NCBI RefSeq assembly: GCF_902459665.1
Contig: NZ_CABPSL010000007.1
Coordinates: forward strand, 168,752-232,751
DNA length: 64,000 nucleotides
Direction: 5' to 3'
DNA from: Pandoraea cepalis
Lineage (GTDB): Bacteria > Pseudomonadota > Gammaproteobacteria > Burkholderiales > Burkholderiaceae
In this document: positions 9,675-18,685 of the stretch, piece after piece
Layout of the letters: each line of letters starts with the position of its first letter
How positions within the stretch are numbered: the stretch's first letter is position 1
Notes under the pieces: generated by a model
The model's input: only the letters and a program-made list of their open reading frames with translations
What the model was told of the DNA's origin: nothing
The model's database searches: none
Program-made: the position numbers and the translations under genes

Positions 9675-9863
9675 GCTAAATCCTGTCTAATCCGATAAAT
9701 GCGCCGACAAATGCCCCGGGGGTGCGCCGGGTGGCGCCGTGGAATGCGCCGGTGATTGCGTCGCGGAAAGTCCGCTATTGTACCCGTTCTGCCGCTAACG
9801 GCGCCTCGGGTGCCTAGGGTAACGAGGGTGCCGGCGTCGCGACGACCTCCGCCCATGCCGTAC

Positions 9864-10733
9864 TCAACTCAGCGACTTCGCCGAGAACGTATCGCATTTG
9901 CGCATGTCGCCGTACTGCAACCCCTGGCGCAGCCAATACACGCGTTGCGCGCTCGTCCCGTGCGTGAACGACTCCGGCACCACGCGGCCTTGCGCCTGCT
10001 GCTGCAGCCGGTCGTCGCCGATCGCCGACGCTGTCTTCAACCCCTGCTCGACGTCGCCCGGCTCCAGCAACTGCTGATTCGCCTTCTCGGCATTGTTCGC
10101 CCAGACGCCGGCAAAGCAGTCGGCCTGCAGCTCCAGGCGCACCGACAACGCATTGGCCTGCGCTTCGCTCATGCGGCGCCGCGCCTCGTCGAACTTCTCG
10201 GAAATGCCCAGCAGATTCTGGATGTGATGGCCCACTTCGTGCGCGATCACGTACGCCTGCGCGAAATCGCCCCCCGCGCCGAAGCGCTGACGCAATTCGT
10301 CATAGAAGGCCAGATCGATATAGACCTTGCTGTCGCCCGGGCAGTAAAACGGCCCCATCGCTGTTTGACCGGTGCCGCATGCCGTGGGCGTTGCGCCAGA
10401 GAACAGTACTAGTTTCGGCGGCACGTATTGACGGTTCACTTGCTGCGGGAACACCGTTCCCCAGGTGCGCTCGATGTTACCGAGCACCTTGCGGGTGAAG
10501 ACGGTCTTCGGATCGTGAGCCGGCGTGGTGTTCGGCGCGGACTGGGGCTGTGACGATGTCTGGCCCTGAAGCATCTGCGAGCCCTGGATGATGACGCGCG
10601 GGTCGATGCCGAAGAAATACGAGGCGGCCAGCGCCACCACGATCGTGCCGATGCCGAGCGTGGTGCGTCCCCCGAAACCGCCGCCCCGTCGATCTTCGAC
10701 GTTGTCGCTTTCGGATTCGTTGTCGAGGCGCAT
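9864..10733 (-). CDS. YpfJ-type neutral zinc metallopeptidase, membrane-anchored
   Basis: A 289-residue protein of the putative neutral zinc metallopeptidase family (YpfJ/KPN_02809). One membrane helix near residues 30-48 follows a short acidic N-terminus with glycines; the rest should be periplasmic. The zinc motif HEVGHH is clear (YVIAHEVGHHIQNLLG), with a downstream acidic ligand candidate in LELQADCFAG. The natural substrate is unknown for the family. The start at 10733 was chosen for its AGGGAG site eight bases upstream; longer in-frame extensions are rich in Arg and Ser and run into the promoter region of the divergent hydroxylase gene. Confidence 0.88.
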   Translation of the reverse strand: MRLDNESESDNVEDRRGGGFGGRTTLGIGTIVVALAASYFFGIDPRVIIQGSQMLQGQTSSQPQSAPNTTPAHDPKTVFTRKVLGNIERTWGTVFPQQVNRQYVPPKLVLFSGATPTACGTGQTAMGPFYCPGDSKVYIDLAFYDELRQRFGAGGDFAQAYVIAHEVGHHIQNLLGISEKFDEARRRMSEAQANALSVRLELQADCFAGVWANNAEKANQQLLEPGDVEQGLKTASAIGDDRLQQQAQGRVVPESFTHGTSAQRVYWLRQGLQYGDMRKCDTFSAKSLS

Positions 10734-10921
10734 TGGAGGACTCCCTGTCTGATAATCGGTATGCGCGCAAGTATAGCGCCGGGCTGTGGCACGCGACGCT
10801 GTGCCACAGCCGCCCCCGGGCGACCGGGCGTCGCTTGCGCGGCAGGCGTGCGACAATACGCCATCTCGTTTTCTGAACCAGCCGGCTCGCGCGATTCAGG
10901 CGCTGGCGCTGCATTCGCCGC

Positions 10922-12109
10922 ATGTCTCTAACGCAAACCTCCAGCCAAACGCACGATGTCGTCGTCGTCGGTGGCGGTCTGGTCGGCAAGGCCGCCGCCC
11001 TGCTGCTCTCGCAGGCGCGCCTGTCCGTCGCACTGCTCGCCCAGCCGGCCGTAGCCGCCCCCGCCCCGGGCGACCTGTGGGACGCCCGCATCTATTCGCT
11101 CTCGTCCAGCTCGCAAGCCCTCTTCGAGCGCATGCGCGTATGGCAGGCCGTCGATCCCGCGCGCATCAATCCTGTCTACGACATGGAAGTCTTTGGCGAC
11201 GAGCGCGGCAGCCTGCATTTCTCGGCGTACCAGGCCGCCGTGCCGCAACTCGCCTGGATCGCCGAATCGTCGAATCTCGAGCGCGCGCTCGACGCCGCCC
11301 TGCGCTTCTCCCCGCAAGTGCATTGGCTCGACGCCCGGGCCGAGGCGCTCGAAGTCGACGCCGCCGCGGCCTCGGTGCGTCTGTCGGACGGCAAGACCCT
11401 GCGCGCGTCGCTCGTGGTGGGGGCCGACGGCGCCCACTCGTGGGTGCGCGGCACCGCCGGGCTGGACGGCTCGGTGCGTCCCTACGAACAACTCGGCGTG
11501 GTGTGTAATTTCCGCGCGGAGCGCGCGCACCGCGACACCGCATTTCAATGGTTCCACGACGGCGAGATCATCGCGCTACTGCCGCTGCCCGACCAGCACG
11601 TCTCGCTGGTCTGGTCCGCCGCTCATGATCATGCCCAGGCGTTGCTCGCGCTTGATCCCAAAGCGCTGGCCGAGCGCGTCGGCACCTTCTCGAACGTTGA
11701 ACTCGGCCACCTCACGCCGGTCTCATCGCGCGCCCAGGGTTTCCCGCTCGTGCTGGCGCAGGCCAAACGCCTGATCGCGCCGCGCGTGGCGCTGGTGGGC
11801 GACGCGGCGCACGTCGTGCACCCGCTCGCGGGCCAGGGCATGAACCTCGGTTTGCGCGACGTGGCGGCGCTCGGCGACGCGCTCGCCGCCCGCGAATCGT
11901 TCCGCGATTGCGGCGATGCGGCGGTATTGCGTCGCTACGAGCGCGCCCGCAAGGAAGACATCGGCAGCATGGCGCTCACCACGGACGGCCTGCACAAGCT
12001 GTTTGCCACGCACAGCCCACTGGTCAGGTTTGTGCGCAACGCAGGGCTCGACTGCGTGAACGTGCTGCCTTTCGTCAAGAAATTCCTGATTGGCCGCGCG
12101 CTGGGCTGA
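10922..12109 (+). CDS. UbiH/UbiF/VisC-family FAD-dependent hydroxylase
   Basis: A 395-residue flavoprotein monooxygenase of the ubiquinone-biosynthesis family (UbiH, UbiI, UbiF, COQ6). Such enzymes hydroxylate the aromatic ring of ubiquinone precursors with O2 and NAD(P)H. FAD-binding motifs are present in order: GGGLVGKAAALLLS near residue 16, the DG motif VVGADGAHSWVR near residue 170, and GDAAHVVHPLAGQGMNLGLRD near residue 290. Which ring position it hydroxylates cannot be decided here. It is followed after 100 bases by a DsbC-type gene in the same direction. No odd features. Confidence 0.9.
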   Translation: MSLTQTSSQTHDVVVVGGGLVGKAAALLLSQARLSVALLAQPAVAAPAPGDLWDARIYSLSSSSQALFERMRVWQAVDPARINPVYDMEVFGDERGSLHFSAYQAAVPQLAWIAESSNLERALDAALRFSPQVHWLDARAEALEVDAAAASVRLSDGKTLRASLVVGADGAHSWVRGTAGLDGSVRPYEQLGVVCNFRAERAHRDTAFQWFHDGEIIALLPLPDQHVSLVWSAAHDHAQALLALDPKALAERVGTFSNVELGHLTPVSSRAQGFPLVLAQAKRLIAPRVALVGDAAHVVHPLAGQGMNLGLRDVAALGDALAARESFRDCGDAAVLRRYERARKEDIGSMALTTDGLHKLFATHSPLVRFVRNAGLDCVNVLPFVKKFLIGRALG

Positions 12110-12208
12110 CCCCTCGGCGCGCCTATGCCGGGCCGTGCCACCCAATTCCGGTCGATACCGGGCGTGTCCGGACGCGCCTCTCGCTCGACACACTTCTGGA
12201 GATACTCG

Positions 12209-12973
12209 ATGTTGAAACGTTATCGCGCTGCGGCGCTCGCAGCGCTCGGTTTGGCGACAATTTGTGCCGCGACTGTCACGACGTTCGCCGTCGCGCAGAG
12301 CAAGTCCGACGCCACCCTCGACCGCGTGAAGGCTGCCGTGCAAAAGACGCTCGGTGCCGAGGCCCCCGTCAAGTCGGTGGCACGTACGCCCATCCCGGGA
12401 CTCTTTGAGGTAGCCGTTGGCGGCGACATCCTCTATGCCGACGAGAAGGCGAAATACGTGATTGTCGGCGGTAACCTCGTCGATACGAAAACGCGTCAGA
12501 ACCTGACGGAAGCGCGTCAGTCGGAACTGAACAAGATCGACTTCGCCAAGCTGCCGCTCGATCGCGCCATCAAGTACGTGAAGGGCAACGGCAGCCGCAA
12601 GGTCGCCGTGTTCTCGGATCCGAACTGCCCGTACTGCAAGCGCTTCGAGGAAACGCTCAAGACGTCGAAGCTCGACAACATCACCGTCTACACCTTCCTG
12701 TACCCGGTGCTCGGCCCCGACTCGGACGCCAAGTCGAAAGCGATCTGGTGCGCCCCCAATCCACTCACCGCGTGGCATGACTGGATGCTCGACAAGAAGG
12801 CGCCGCCGACCCCCTCGGCCAAGTGCGACGACACCGCGGTGGTGCAGAACGTGGCGCTGGGGCATCAGTTCAACGTGACCGGAACGCCGACGATCATACT
12901 GTCCGACGGCCGCCGTCTGCCGGGCGCCGTGCCCGCGGAAGCCCTGGAAAAGGCGCTCGCCACGGTCAAGTAA
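12209..12973 (+). CDS. Periplasmic disulfide isomerase, DsbC/DsbG family
   Basis: A 254-residue thioredoxin-fold protein exported by a clear signal peptide (about residues 1-29, cleaved after VAQ or near it). The N-terminal dimerisation domain (about 35-100) is followed by a linker and a thioredoxin domain with the active site CPYC at residues 140-143, in FSDPNCPYCKRFEE; the cis-proline motif is GTPTII. DsbC usually has CGYC and DsbG CPYC, so the active site leans to DsbG-like chemistry, but length and overall form fit DsbC. The ATG at 12209 has GGAG upstream at 12198-12201. It may be reduced by the DsbD encoded at 39-41 kb (inference). Confidence 0.88.
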   Translation: MLKRYRAAALAALGLATICAATVTTFAVAQSKSDATLDRVKAAVQKTLGAEAPVKSVARTPIPGLFEVAVGGDILYADEKAKYVIVGGNLVDTKTRQNLTEARQSELNKIDFAKLPLDRAIKYVKGNGSRKVAVFSDPNCPYCKRFEETLKTSKLDNITVYTFLYPVLGPDSDAKSKAIWCAPNPLTAWHDWMLDKKAPPTPSAKCDDTAVVQNVALGHQFNVTGTPTIILSDGRRLPGAVPAEALEKALATVK

Positions 12974-13033
12974 CCGTCCATTCGCCAGTCTGGCCAACGC
13001 CCGACCGTTCCGACAACAAGAAGCCGCCACCTC

Positions 13034-14848
13034 ATGAAAGCCACGTCTGCCCAGCCTGCCATCCGGTATGCGATCGTTCCGAAGTCGCCTGCCGCGCATC
13101 TGTTCGAAGTGACCGTCACGGTCTCGAATCCCGCCCCCGAAGGGCAGCGTTTCTCGCTGCCCGCGTGGATTCCGGGCAGCTATATGGTGCGCGAGTTTGC
13201 CCGCAACATCGTGACGATCGGGGCGACGTGCCGCGGCCGCAAGGTGGCGCTCGACAAGCTGGACAAGCACACGTGGCAAGCGGCGCCGTGCAAGGGCACG
13301 CTGATCGTGACCTACGAGGTTTACGCATGGGATCTGTCGGTGCGCGCCGCGCATCTCGACGACACGCATGGCTTCTTCAACGGCACCAGCGTGTTCCTGC
13401 GCGTCGAAGGCCAGGAACAGGCGCCGTGCGAAGTCGACGTGCTGCGCGCGCGTGGCGCGGCGTTCAAGGCGTGGCGCGTCGCGACCGCACTCGCGCCGGC
13501 CGAAGGCACGGCGGCGCTCGACTTCGGGCGCTATCTGGCCGCCGACTACGACGAGTTGATCGACTCGCCGGTCGAAATGGGGACCTTCGTGCATGGCACG
13601 TTCAAGGCTTGCGGCGTGACGCACGAAGTCGCCATTACCGGACCGGTGCCGAACCTCGATCTCGATCGGTTGCTGCGCGACATGAAGAAGATCTGCGAAG
13701 CGCAGATCCGTTTGTTCGAGCCGGGTGCGAGTTCGCGCTCGCGCGTGCCGATGTCCCGCTACGTCTTCCTGCTCATGACGGTCGGCGAGGGGTACGGCGG
13801 TCTGGAGCACCGTGCATCCACGGCGCTGCTCGCGAGCCGCAACGATCTGCCGGTGCAGGGACAGGCGCGCATGAGCGAAGCCTATCGGGGCTTTCTCGGC
13901 CTGGTGAGCCACGAATACTTCCACACGTGGAACGTCAAGCGCATCAAACCGGCCGTGTTCGCCCCGTACGTGCTCGATCGGGAAGTCTATACGCGGCTGC
14001 TTTGGCTGTTCGAAGGCTTTACGTCCTATTACGACGATCTGATGCTCGTGCGCAGCGGCGTGATTCCGCCTGCCGATTACTACGAACTCGTCGCCAAGGC
14101 GGTGGCGGGTGTGCTGCGTGGCAGCGGCCGTCTCAAGCAGACCGTGGCCGAGAGTTCGTTCGATGCCTGGACGAAGTACTACCGCCAGGACGAGAACGCA
14201 CCGAACGCCATCGTCAGCTATTACACGAAGGGGTCGCTGGTCGCGCTCGCGCTCGATCTGACGATTCGTTCGAAGACGCGCGGACAGAAGTCGCTCGACG
14301 ACATCATGCGCGCGCTGTGGCAACGCTATGGCCGCGACTTCTATCGCGGCGCGCCCGTGGGGATCGACGAAGACGCCGTGCAGCCGTTTTTCGAGGACGT
14401 CTCGGGACTCGACCTGTCGGAATTCTTCGCCACCGCCATTCACGGCACGCGCGATCTGCCAATCAAGACGCTGCTCGAACGCGTCGGACTCGCGCTGGAA
14501 CCGGTCAAGCCCGAGGACGGCCGTCCTGCATTGGGGGTTAAGACGGCAAAGCGCGGCGACGACCTTACGCTTTCGCAGGTGCTCGACGGGGGCGCGGCGC
14601 AAGCGGCCGGATTGTCGGCGGGCGATGTGCTGGTCGCCATCGACGGTCTGCGCGTGACGCAGGCCAATCTCGACAAGCTGCTCGATCGATATCGCCCGGG
14701 CGACCGGGTGACGGTCCACGCGTTCCGCCGCGACGCCCTGCGCGAAACCACGCTCACGCTCGACGCGCCGGAGATTTCGAAATACCGCATCGCCGAGACG
14801 CGCGATCGCGCCGCGGCACAGCGTCGTGACAAGTGGCTGTCGGCCTGA
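13034..14848 (+). CDS. M61-family metallopeptidase with PDZ domain
   Basis: A 604-residue zinc peptidase of the M61 (glycyl aminopeptidase) family. The zinc motif HEYFH lies at residues 293-297 in SHEYFHTWNVKRIKP, with the third acidic ligand expected in LFEGFTSYYDD. An N-terminal beta domain covers about residues 1-190 and a C-terminal PDZ domain about 490-580 (GDVLVAIDGLRV), as in other bacterial members. There is no signal peptide, so it is probably cytoplasmic. Family members release N-terminal glycine or alanine from peptides. It follows the DsbC-type gene by 60 bases and may share its transcript; it converges with the LysR gene. Confidence 0.9.
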   Translation: MKATSAQPAIRYAIVPKSPAAHLFEVTVTVSNPAPEGQRFSLPAWIPGSYMVREFARNIVTIGATCRGRKVALDKLDKHTWQAAPCKGTLIVTYEVYAWDLSVRAAHLDDTHGFFNGTSVFLRVEGQEQAPCEVDVLRARGAAFKAWRVATALAPAEGTAALDFGRYLAADYDELIDSPVEMGTFVHGTFKACGVTHEVAITGPVPNLDLDRLLRDMKKICEAQIRLFEPGASSRSRVPMSRYVFLLMTVGEGYGGLEHRASTALLASRNDLPVQGQARMSEAYRGFLGLVSHEYFHTWNVKRIKPAVFAPYVLDREVYTRLLWLFEGFTSYYDDLMLVRSGVIPPADYYELVAKAVAGVLRGSGRLKQTVAESSFDAWTKYYRQDENAPNAIVSYYTKGSLVALALDLTIRSKTRGQKSLDDIMRALWQRYGRDFYRGAPVGIDEDAVQPFFEDVSGLDLSEFFATAIHGTRDLPIKTLLERVGLALEPVKPEDGRPALGVKTAKRGDDLTLSQVLDGGAAQAAGLSAGDVLVAIDGLRVTQANLDKLLDRYRPGDRVTVHAFRRDALRETTLTLDAPEISKYRIAETRDRAAAQRRDKWLSA

Positions 14849-14861
14849 GCGGCCGAGCGCT

Positions 14862-15800
14862 TTATCCTTGCGCCGGGCCCGGCACGCGCGGGTCCCGGTT
14901 TTCCTCCGGACACGACTTGGCGACCGCGAGCATGTGCTCGATGAAGACCTGTGTCTTGCGCGGGAGGAAGCGTCGCGACGGCGTGACTAGATGCACCGGA
15001 CTGGACGGTAACGACCACTCGGGCAGCACCTTGATGAGACGGCCGGTGCGCAACGCATCCTCGGCCAGGATATCCGTCAGGGCGGCGATGCCGCTGCCCG
15101 CCACCGTCATTTCCTTGACCATCCCCATGCTGTTGACCTGAATCGCCCCGTGCATGGTGATGTCGGCGCGCTGACGTCCCTTGTGCAGCGTGTCCGAGTT
15201 GAACAGACGCCGCGCTCCTTGCAGGATCACGAAGCGATGGCCCGCCAGCTCGTCGGGCGTGGCGGGCAACCCCGTCGCACTCAGATACAGCGGGCTGGCA
15301 TACAGACTGCGTGTGAGCGCGAGGAGGGGGCGCGCCACCAGGGTGGAGTCGGAGAGTTGGCCGGCGCGGATGGCGACGTCGATGCGCTCGGCGATCAGAT
15401 CGACCTGTCTCGAACTCAGATCCACATCGACCGTAATCTCGGGATAGGCCGCGCAGAACGTGGCAAGCGGCACCGCCAGCCATTGCGCCGCAAAGTCGCC
15501 GGGCGCCGTGATGCGAAGCCGTCCGCGCGGCTTGCTCGAGAGCTGCGAGGCGAAATCTCGCGTCTCTTCCACTTCCTCGAGAATCGGCAGGCAACGCTCG
15601 TAATAGGCCTCGCCGACTTCGGTCAGTTCCAGCCGCCGTGTGGTCTTGTGCAGCAGCTTCGTGCCAAGGCGCATCTCCAGTCGCGACAGACGCCGACTCA
15701 CCGTTGCCTTGGGCAGATCGAGCCGCTCGCCGGCCCGGGTGATGCTGCCCGAACGCACGACCTCGGCGAAGATCAGCATGTCATTCAGATCGTCAATCAT
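14862..15800 (-). CDS. LysR-family transcriptional regulator (divergent from azoR)
   Basis: A 312-residue LysR regulator: winged helix-turn-helix at residues 1-60 (FAEVVRSGSITRAGERLDLPKATVSRRLSRLE), linker helix, then a periplasmic-binding-protein-like effector domain. The start at 15800 has GAGGAG six bases upstream; an ATG 18 codons earlier would run into the palindrome in the intergenic region. It diverges from azoR, with a 20-bp palindrome between them, so it most likely controls azoR and itself. Relatives respond to quinones or electrophiles, but the effector cannot be read from sequence. Confidence 0.9.
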   Translation of the reverse strand: MIDDLNDMLIFAEVVRSGSITRAGERLDLPKATVSRRLSRLEMRLGTKLLHKTTRRLELTEVGEAYYERCLPILEEVEETRDFASQLSSKPRGRLRITAPGDFAAQWLAVPLATFCAAYPEITVDVDLSSRQVDLIAERIDVAIRAGQLSDSTLVARPLLALTRSLYASPLYLSATGLPATPDELAGHRFVILQGARRLFNSDTLHKGRQRADITMHGAIQVNSMGMVKEMTVAGSGIAALTDILAEDALRTGRLIKVLPEWSLPSSPVHLVTPSRRFLPRKTQVFIEHMLAVAKSCPEENRDPRVPGPAQG

Positions 15801-15853
15801 CGCGCGCTCCTCGGTGATGCGGCCATCCGGCAAGGGGAAAGGGATGGCGCGCA

Positions 15854-15873
15854 TTGTTCCAAAATAGGAACAA
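15854..15873. promoter_or_regulatory. Palindromic operator candidate between lysR and azoR
   Basis: Seven-base arms TTGTTCC and GGAACAA are perfect and separated by AAAATA. The site lies 54 bases upstream of the LysR start and 139 bases before azoR, in an AT-rich pocket. Position and size fit a LysR-type recognition site. Confidence 0.55.
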
Positions 15874-16011
15874 ACAATTCGATTTTACCGGCTTGTTTCA
15901 TTTTTGTGGGTAACTAGAATTCATACCAAGCCGACGCGCCATTCACGGCCATCCCGAGACGGGGCCCAGCGCGAACGGATTTTCGAACCCCCAGGCTCAG
16001 GAGCCAGAGAC

Positions 16012-16611
16012 ATGACCACGATTCTCCAAATCAATTCCGCCGCCCGCTCGCAAGGTGCCAACTCGACCACGCTCGCCAACGAATCCGTGGCGCAACTGGT
16101 CGCGAAGCACGTGGGTGCCAAGGTTGTCGTGCGCGACCTGCTGGCCGATGGCGTGCCGCATCTGGACGAAGCCGTCATCGGCGCGTTTTTCACGCCGGAA
16201 GACCAACGCACGGCCGAACAAAACGCCATCATCGCCCGAAGCGACGAACTGATTGCCGAGATTCAGGCGGCCGACTACGTGGTGTTCGGCGTGCCGCTGT
16301 ACAACTTCCAGGTGCCGTCGCAACTGAAGGCGTACTTCGACTGGATCGCCCGTGCCCGCGTGACTTTCCGCTATCGTGAAGACGGCACCGTGGAAGGGCT
16401 CATCCAGGGCAAGAAGGTGATCGTGGCATTCGCCCGCGGCGGCAACTACAAGGACACGCCGGCCGACAGCCAGACGCCGTACCTCAAGACGATTCTCGGC
16501 TTCCTCGGCATGACGGACGTGACGTTCATCTTCGCGGAAGGTCTGGCTCGCGGTCCGGAATCGGCCGCTGCCGGGTTCGCGAATGCTCGCGAAGCCATCG
16601 CCGCGCTCTAA
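16012..16611 (+). CDS. azoR: FMN-dependent NADH-azoreductase
   Basis: A 199-residue flavodoxin-fold enzyme that reduces azo bonds and, more relevantly, quinones by two electrons with NADH and FMN in the cytoplasm. The N-terminal phosphate-binding loop [18 protein letters not shown] and the FMN-ring region [19 protein letters not shown] are typical, as is the stretch [11 protein letters not shown]. The ATG at 16012 has AGGAG upstream at 15999-16003. It is divergent from a LysR regulator and followed after 64 bases by a pirin gene, a common partner set for quinone or electrophile defence. Confidence 0.93.
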   Translation: MTTILQINSAARSQGANSTTLANESVAQLVAKHVGAKVVVRDLLADGVPHLDEAVIGAFFTPEDQRTAEQNAIIARSDELIAEIQAADYVVFGVPLYNFQVPSQLKAYFDWIARARVTFRYREDGTVEGLIQGKKVIVAFARGGNYKDTPADSQTPYLKTILGFLGMTDVTFIFAEGLARGPESAAAGFANAREAIAAL

Positions 16612-16675
16612 GCCCCCGGGCCGACGCTGCTGATTGCGTTGCCACGGCTGTTCTCCCGCACGCGCAGGTACCCCC

Positions 16676-17596
16676 ATGGCCCATCCGACGCCTTTGCATC
16701 CGCGTCAGACGAAGCGACCGGCGGCTCATGCCGACGCGAGCGCCATCCCGCGCGTGCTTCCCGTCACCCGACCCGCCCGCTGTGCCGCGGCGGCGGGGGC
16801 GGGTGTTTTCGATCAGGTCGCCGAGACGGATCCGTTTTTGTCGATCGATCTCTTCCGCCGTCATGGCGCGTGCATACCGCCACATCCGCATGCCGGATGC
16901 GCGGTGGCGACCTACCTGTTCCCCGAGTCGACGACATCGCTGCGCTGCCGCCATGCCCATCAGGGCGACGACAGGCTGCGTGCCGGCGACCTGCTATGGC
17001 TCGAAGCCAACTGCGGCACCGTGCATGAGGACGCTCCCGAGAACGCCCATGGCACGGCGCGCGGCCTGCGGATGATCGTGAGCCGTGCCGGCCGCCATGC
17101 GCACGGCGCACCCGTGCAGACCGTAGTCCGCGCCGATGCCATGTCGCATTGGCGTGAAGGCACCGTCGATCTGAGTTTGATCTGCGGGCAGTGGGGCGAG
17201 CGTCACGTCACCCATGCCGCCGGTATGGAAGGTGAGCGCACGACGCTGCTACAGCTCGACTGGCGCGAAGACGAATTGCGCACCTTGACGATCCCTTGCG
17301 ACGGCCGTCGCTGGGTCGCCTTGATTGCGCAGGGCGAGGCGGCGCTGGCCCATCACACGTTACGGGCGGAAGGCGGCGGCGCGCAGGCGGTGTTGCTGCC
17401 ACCCGGTGCGTGGCAACTGGCCGGGCGCACCGGGGCGCGGCTCATGCTCGCCGGTGGCGACCCGCTCGCTGAACCCGTCGTCTATCGCGGCAACTTCGCA
17501 GCGCGCGACGAGAGCGATCTCGTCGCGCTCACGCGCCGCTATCAACAAGGCGCGATGGGCACACTAACGCCCATCACCGAACCGTCGAGCGACTGA
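16676..17596 (+). CDS. Pirin-family bicupin protein
   Basis: A 306-residue double-cupin protein of the pirin family; some members are quercetin 2,3-dioxygenases and others are redox-sensing cofactors. The first cupin holds the metal-binding pattern PPHPHAGCAVATYLFPES, with later ligands expected in the CGTVHEDAPENAHGTARG region; the second cupin is more divergent, as usual. A histidine- and proline-rich leader of about 25 residues precedes the fold. The start at 16676 is chosen with AGG at 16667-16669; an in-frame start 14 codons earlier is possible. It probably belongs to the azoR transcript. Confidence 0.8.
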   Translation: MAHPTPLHPRQTKRPAAHADASAIPRVLPVTRPARCAAAAGAGVFDQVAETDPFLSIDLFRRHGACIPPHPHAGCAVATYLFPESTTSLRCRHAHQGDDRLRAGDLLWLEANCGTVHEDAPENAHGTARGLRMIVSRAGRHAHGAPVQTVVRADAMSHWREGTVDLSLICGQWGERHVTHAAGMEGERTTLLQLDWREDELRTLTIPCDGRRWVALIAQGEAALAHHTLRAEGGGAQAVLLPPGAWQLAGRTGARLMLAGGDPLAEPVVYRGNFAARDESDLVALTRRYQQGAMGTLTPITEPSSD

Positions 17597-17613
17597 GTCT
17601 CCCCGCATGGTCC

Positions 17614-18618
17614 TTACGCCGGCAGGCGCCAGTCGATGGGCGTTTTGCCGTGCTGTTCGAGGAAGGTATTGGCGGCGCTGAAGTGGCCGCAGCCCAGGAA
17701 GCCGCGATGCGCCGAAAGCGGCGAGGGGTGGGGGGCTTCAAGCAGTAGATGATCGTGGCCGGCAAGCAGCGGCGCCTTGGCCTGTGCATGGCTGCCCCAC
17801 AGCAGGAACACCAGCGGCCCTTGCCGGGCGGCCAGCCCCTTGAGCAACGTGTCGGTGCAGGCTTGCCATCCCCCCTTCTTGAACGGCTTCGCGTGACTCG
17901 CCGCGTTGCCCGCTTCCACGGTCAGCGTCGTGTTGAGCAACAGCACACCCTGCTTCGCCCAGGCATCGAGATTGCCGTGCGGCGGCGCAACGATCCCCAG
18001 ATCGCGCTCGATTTCCTTGTAGATATTTCTCAGCGACGGCGGCACGCGCACACCGCGCTGCACGGAAAACGCCAGACCGTGCGCCTGCGCGATGCCTTGA
18101 TCGTCACCGTGATAGGGGTCCTGCCCGAGGATCACGACCTTCACGTCCGAAGGCGAGGTCATGCGCAGCGCGTGAAAGATGTCCGCTGGGTAGACCGTCT
18201 TGCCGGCGGCGACTTCGGCGTCGACGTAACGGCACAGTGGCGCGTACGCCTCGCTTTCGACGAACGGCGCGACCAGTGTCTGCCAGTCGTGGGGCAACGC
18301 GGCGAACTGATCCTCGATGCGCCCCTTGAGCGGGCCGGCGGCGTCAGCGCTCGCGGCAACCGACTGGGCGATTGCTGTGACCGGCGTCGATGCAGACCTC
18401 ACCGGCGCGCCCGCTTTCGGCGGACGACCGCGTCGACGCGGTGACGGCGCGGCGGAAACGGTGGGAGCCGCGACACCAGCGACACCAGCGACATCGGCGG
18501 GTGGCTGCGGCGAAGCCGCCGTGTCGTTCGTTCCTGCCACTGGCGCCGGGTCGTCGAACAGCGAGCGTTGCCGTTCATTGGCAGGCGATGGGGATGCCGC
18601 GCGTGAGCGTGAGGTCAT
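17614..18618 (-). CDS. ung: Uracil-DNA glycosylase with long N-terminal extension
   Basis: Removes uracil from DNA, starting base excision repair. The catalytic domain (about residues 100-334) carries the water-activating GQDPYHG (165-171, Asp167) and the DNA-binding HPSPLSAHRGF near the C-terminus. About 100 residues of Ala/Pro/Ser-rich, probably disordered sequence precede it. In this tail QRSLF (17-21) resembles the beta-clamp binding consensus and RRRGRPPK (61-68) contains an AT-hook core. No methionine closer to the domain offers another start, so the extension is likely real, though the ribosome site at 18618 is weak. It is the last gene of the trpG-trpD-trpC-CYTH run. Confidence 0.93.
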   Translation of the reverse strand: MTSRSRAASPSPANERQRSLFDDPAPVAGTNDTAASPQPPADVAGVAGVAAPTVSAAPSPRRRGRPPKAGAPVRSASTPVTAIAQSVAASADAAGPLKGRIEDQFAALPHDWQTLVAPFVESEAYAPLCRYVDAEVAAGKTVYPADIFHALRMTSPSDVKVVILGQDPYHGDDQGIAQAHGLAFSVQRGVRVPPSLRNIYKEIERDLGIVAPPHGNLDAWAKQGVLLLNTTLTVEAGNAASHAKPFKKGGWQACTDTLLKGLAARQGPLVFLLWGSHAQAKAPLLAGHDHLLLEAPHPSPLSAHRGFLGCGHFSAANTFLEQHGKTPIDWRLPA

Positions 18619-18685
18619 GCGATGAGCCGGTTGAGTGGTCTTGGGAGAGTGACACGTGCATCGTGCGCGTGTCCGTGCGCGACGC

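Noticed and set aside
11723..14719. Very long minus-strand open frame opposite the hydroxylase, DsbC-type and M61 genes
   Set aside because: It mirrors well-identified plus-strand genes, is rich in Arg, His and Ala as expected of antisense frames in GC-rich DNA, and shows no domain.
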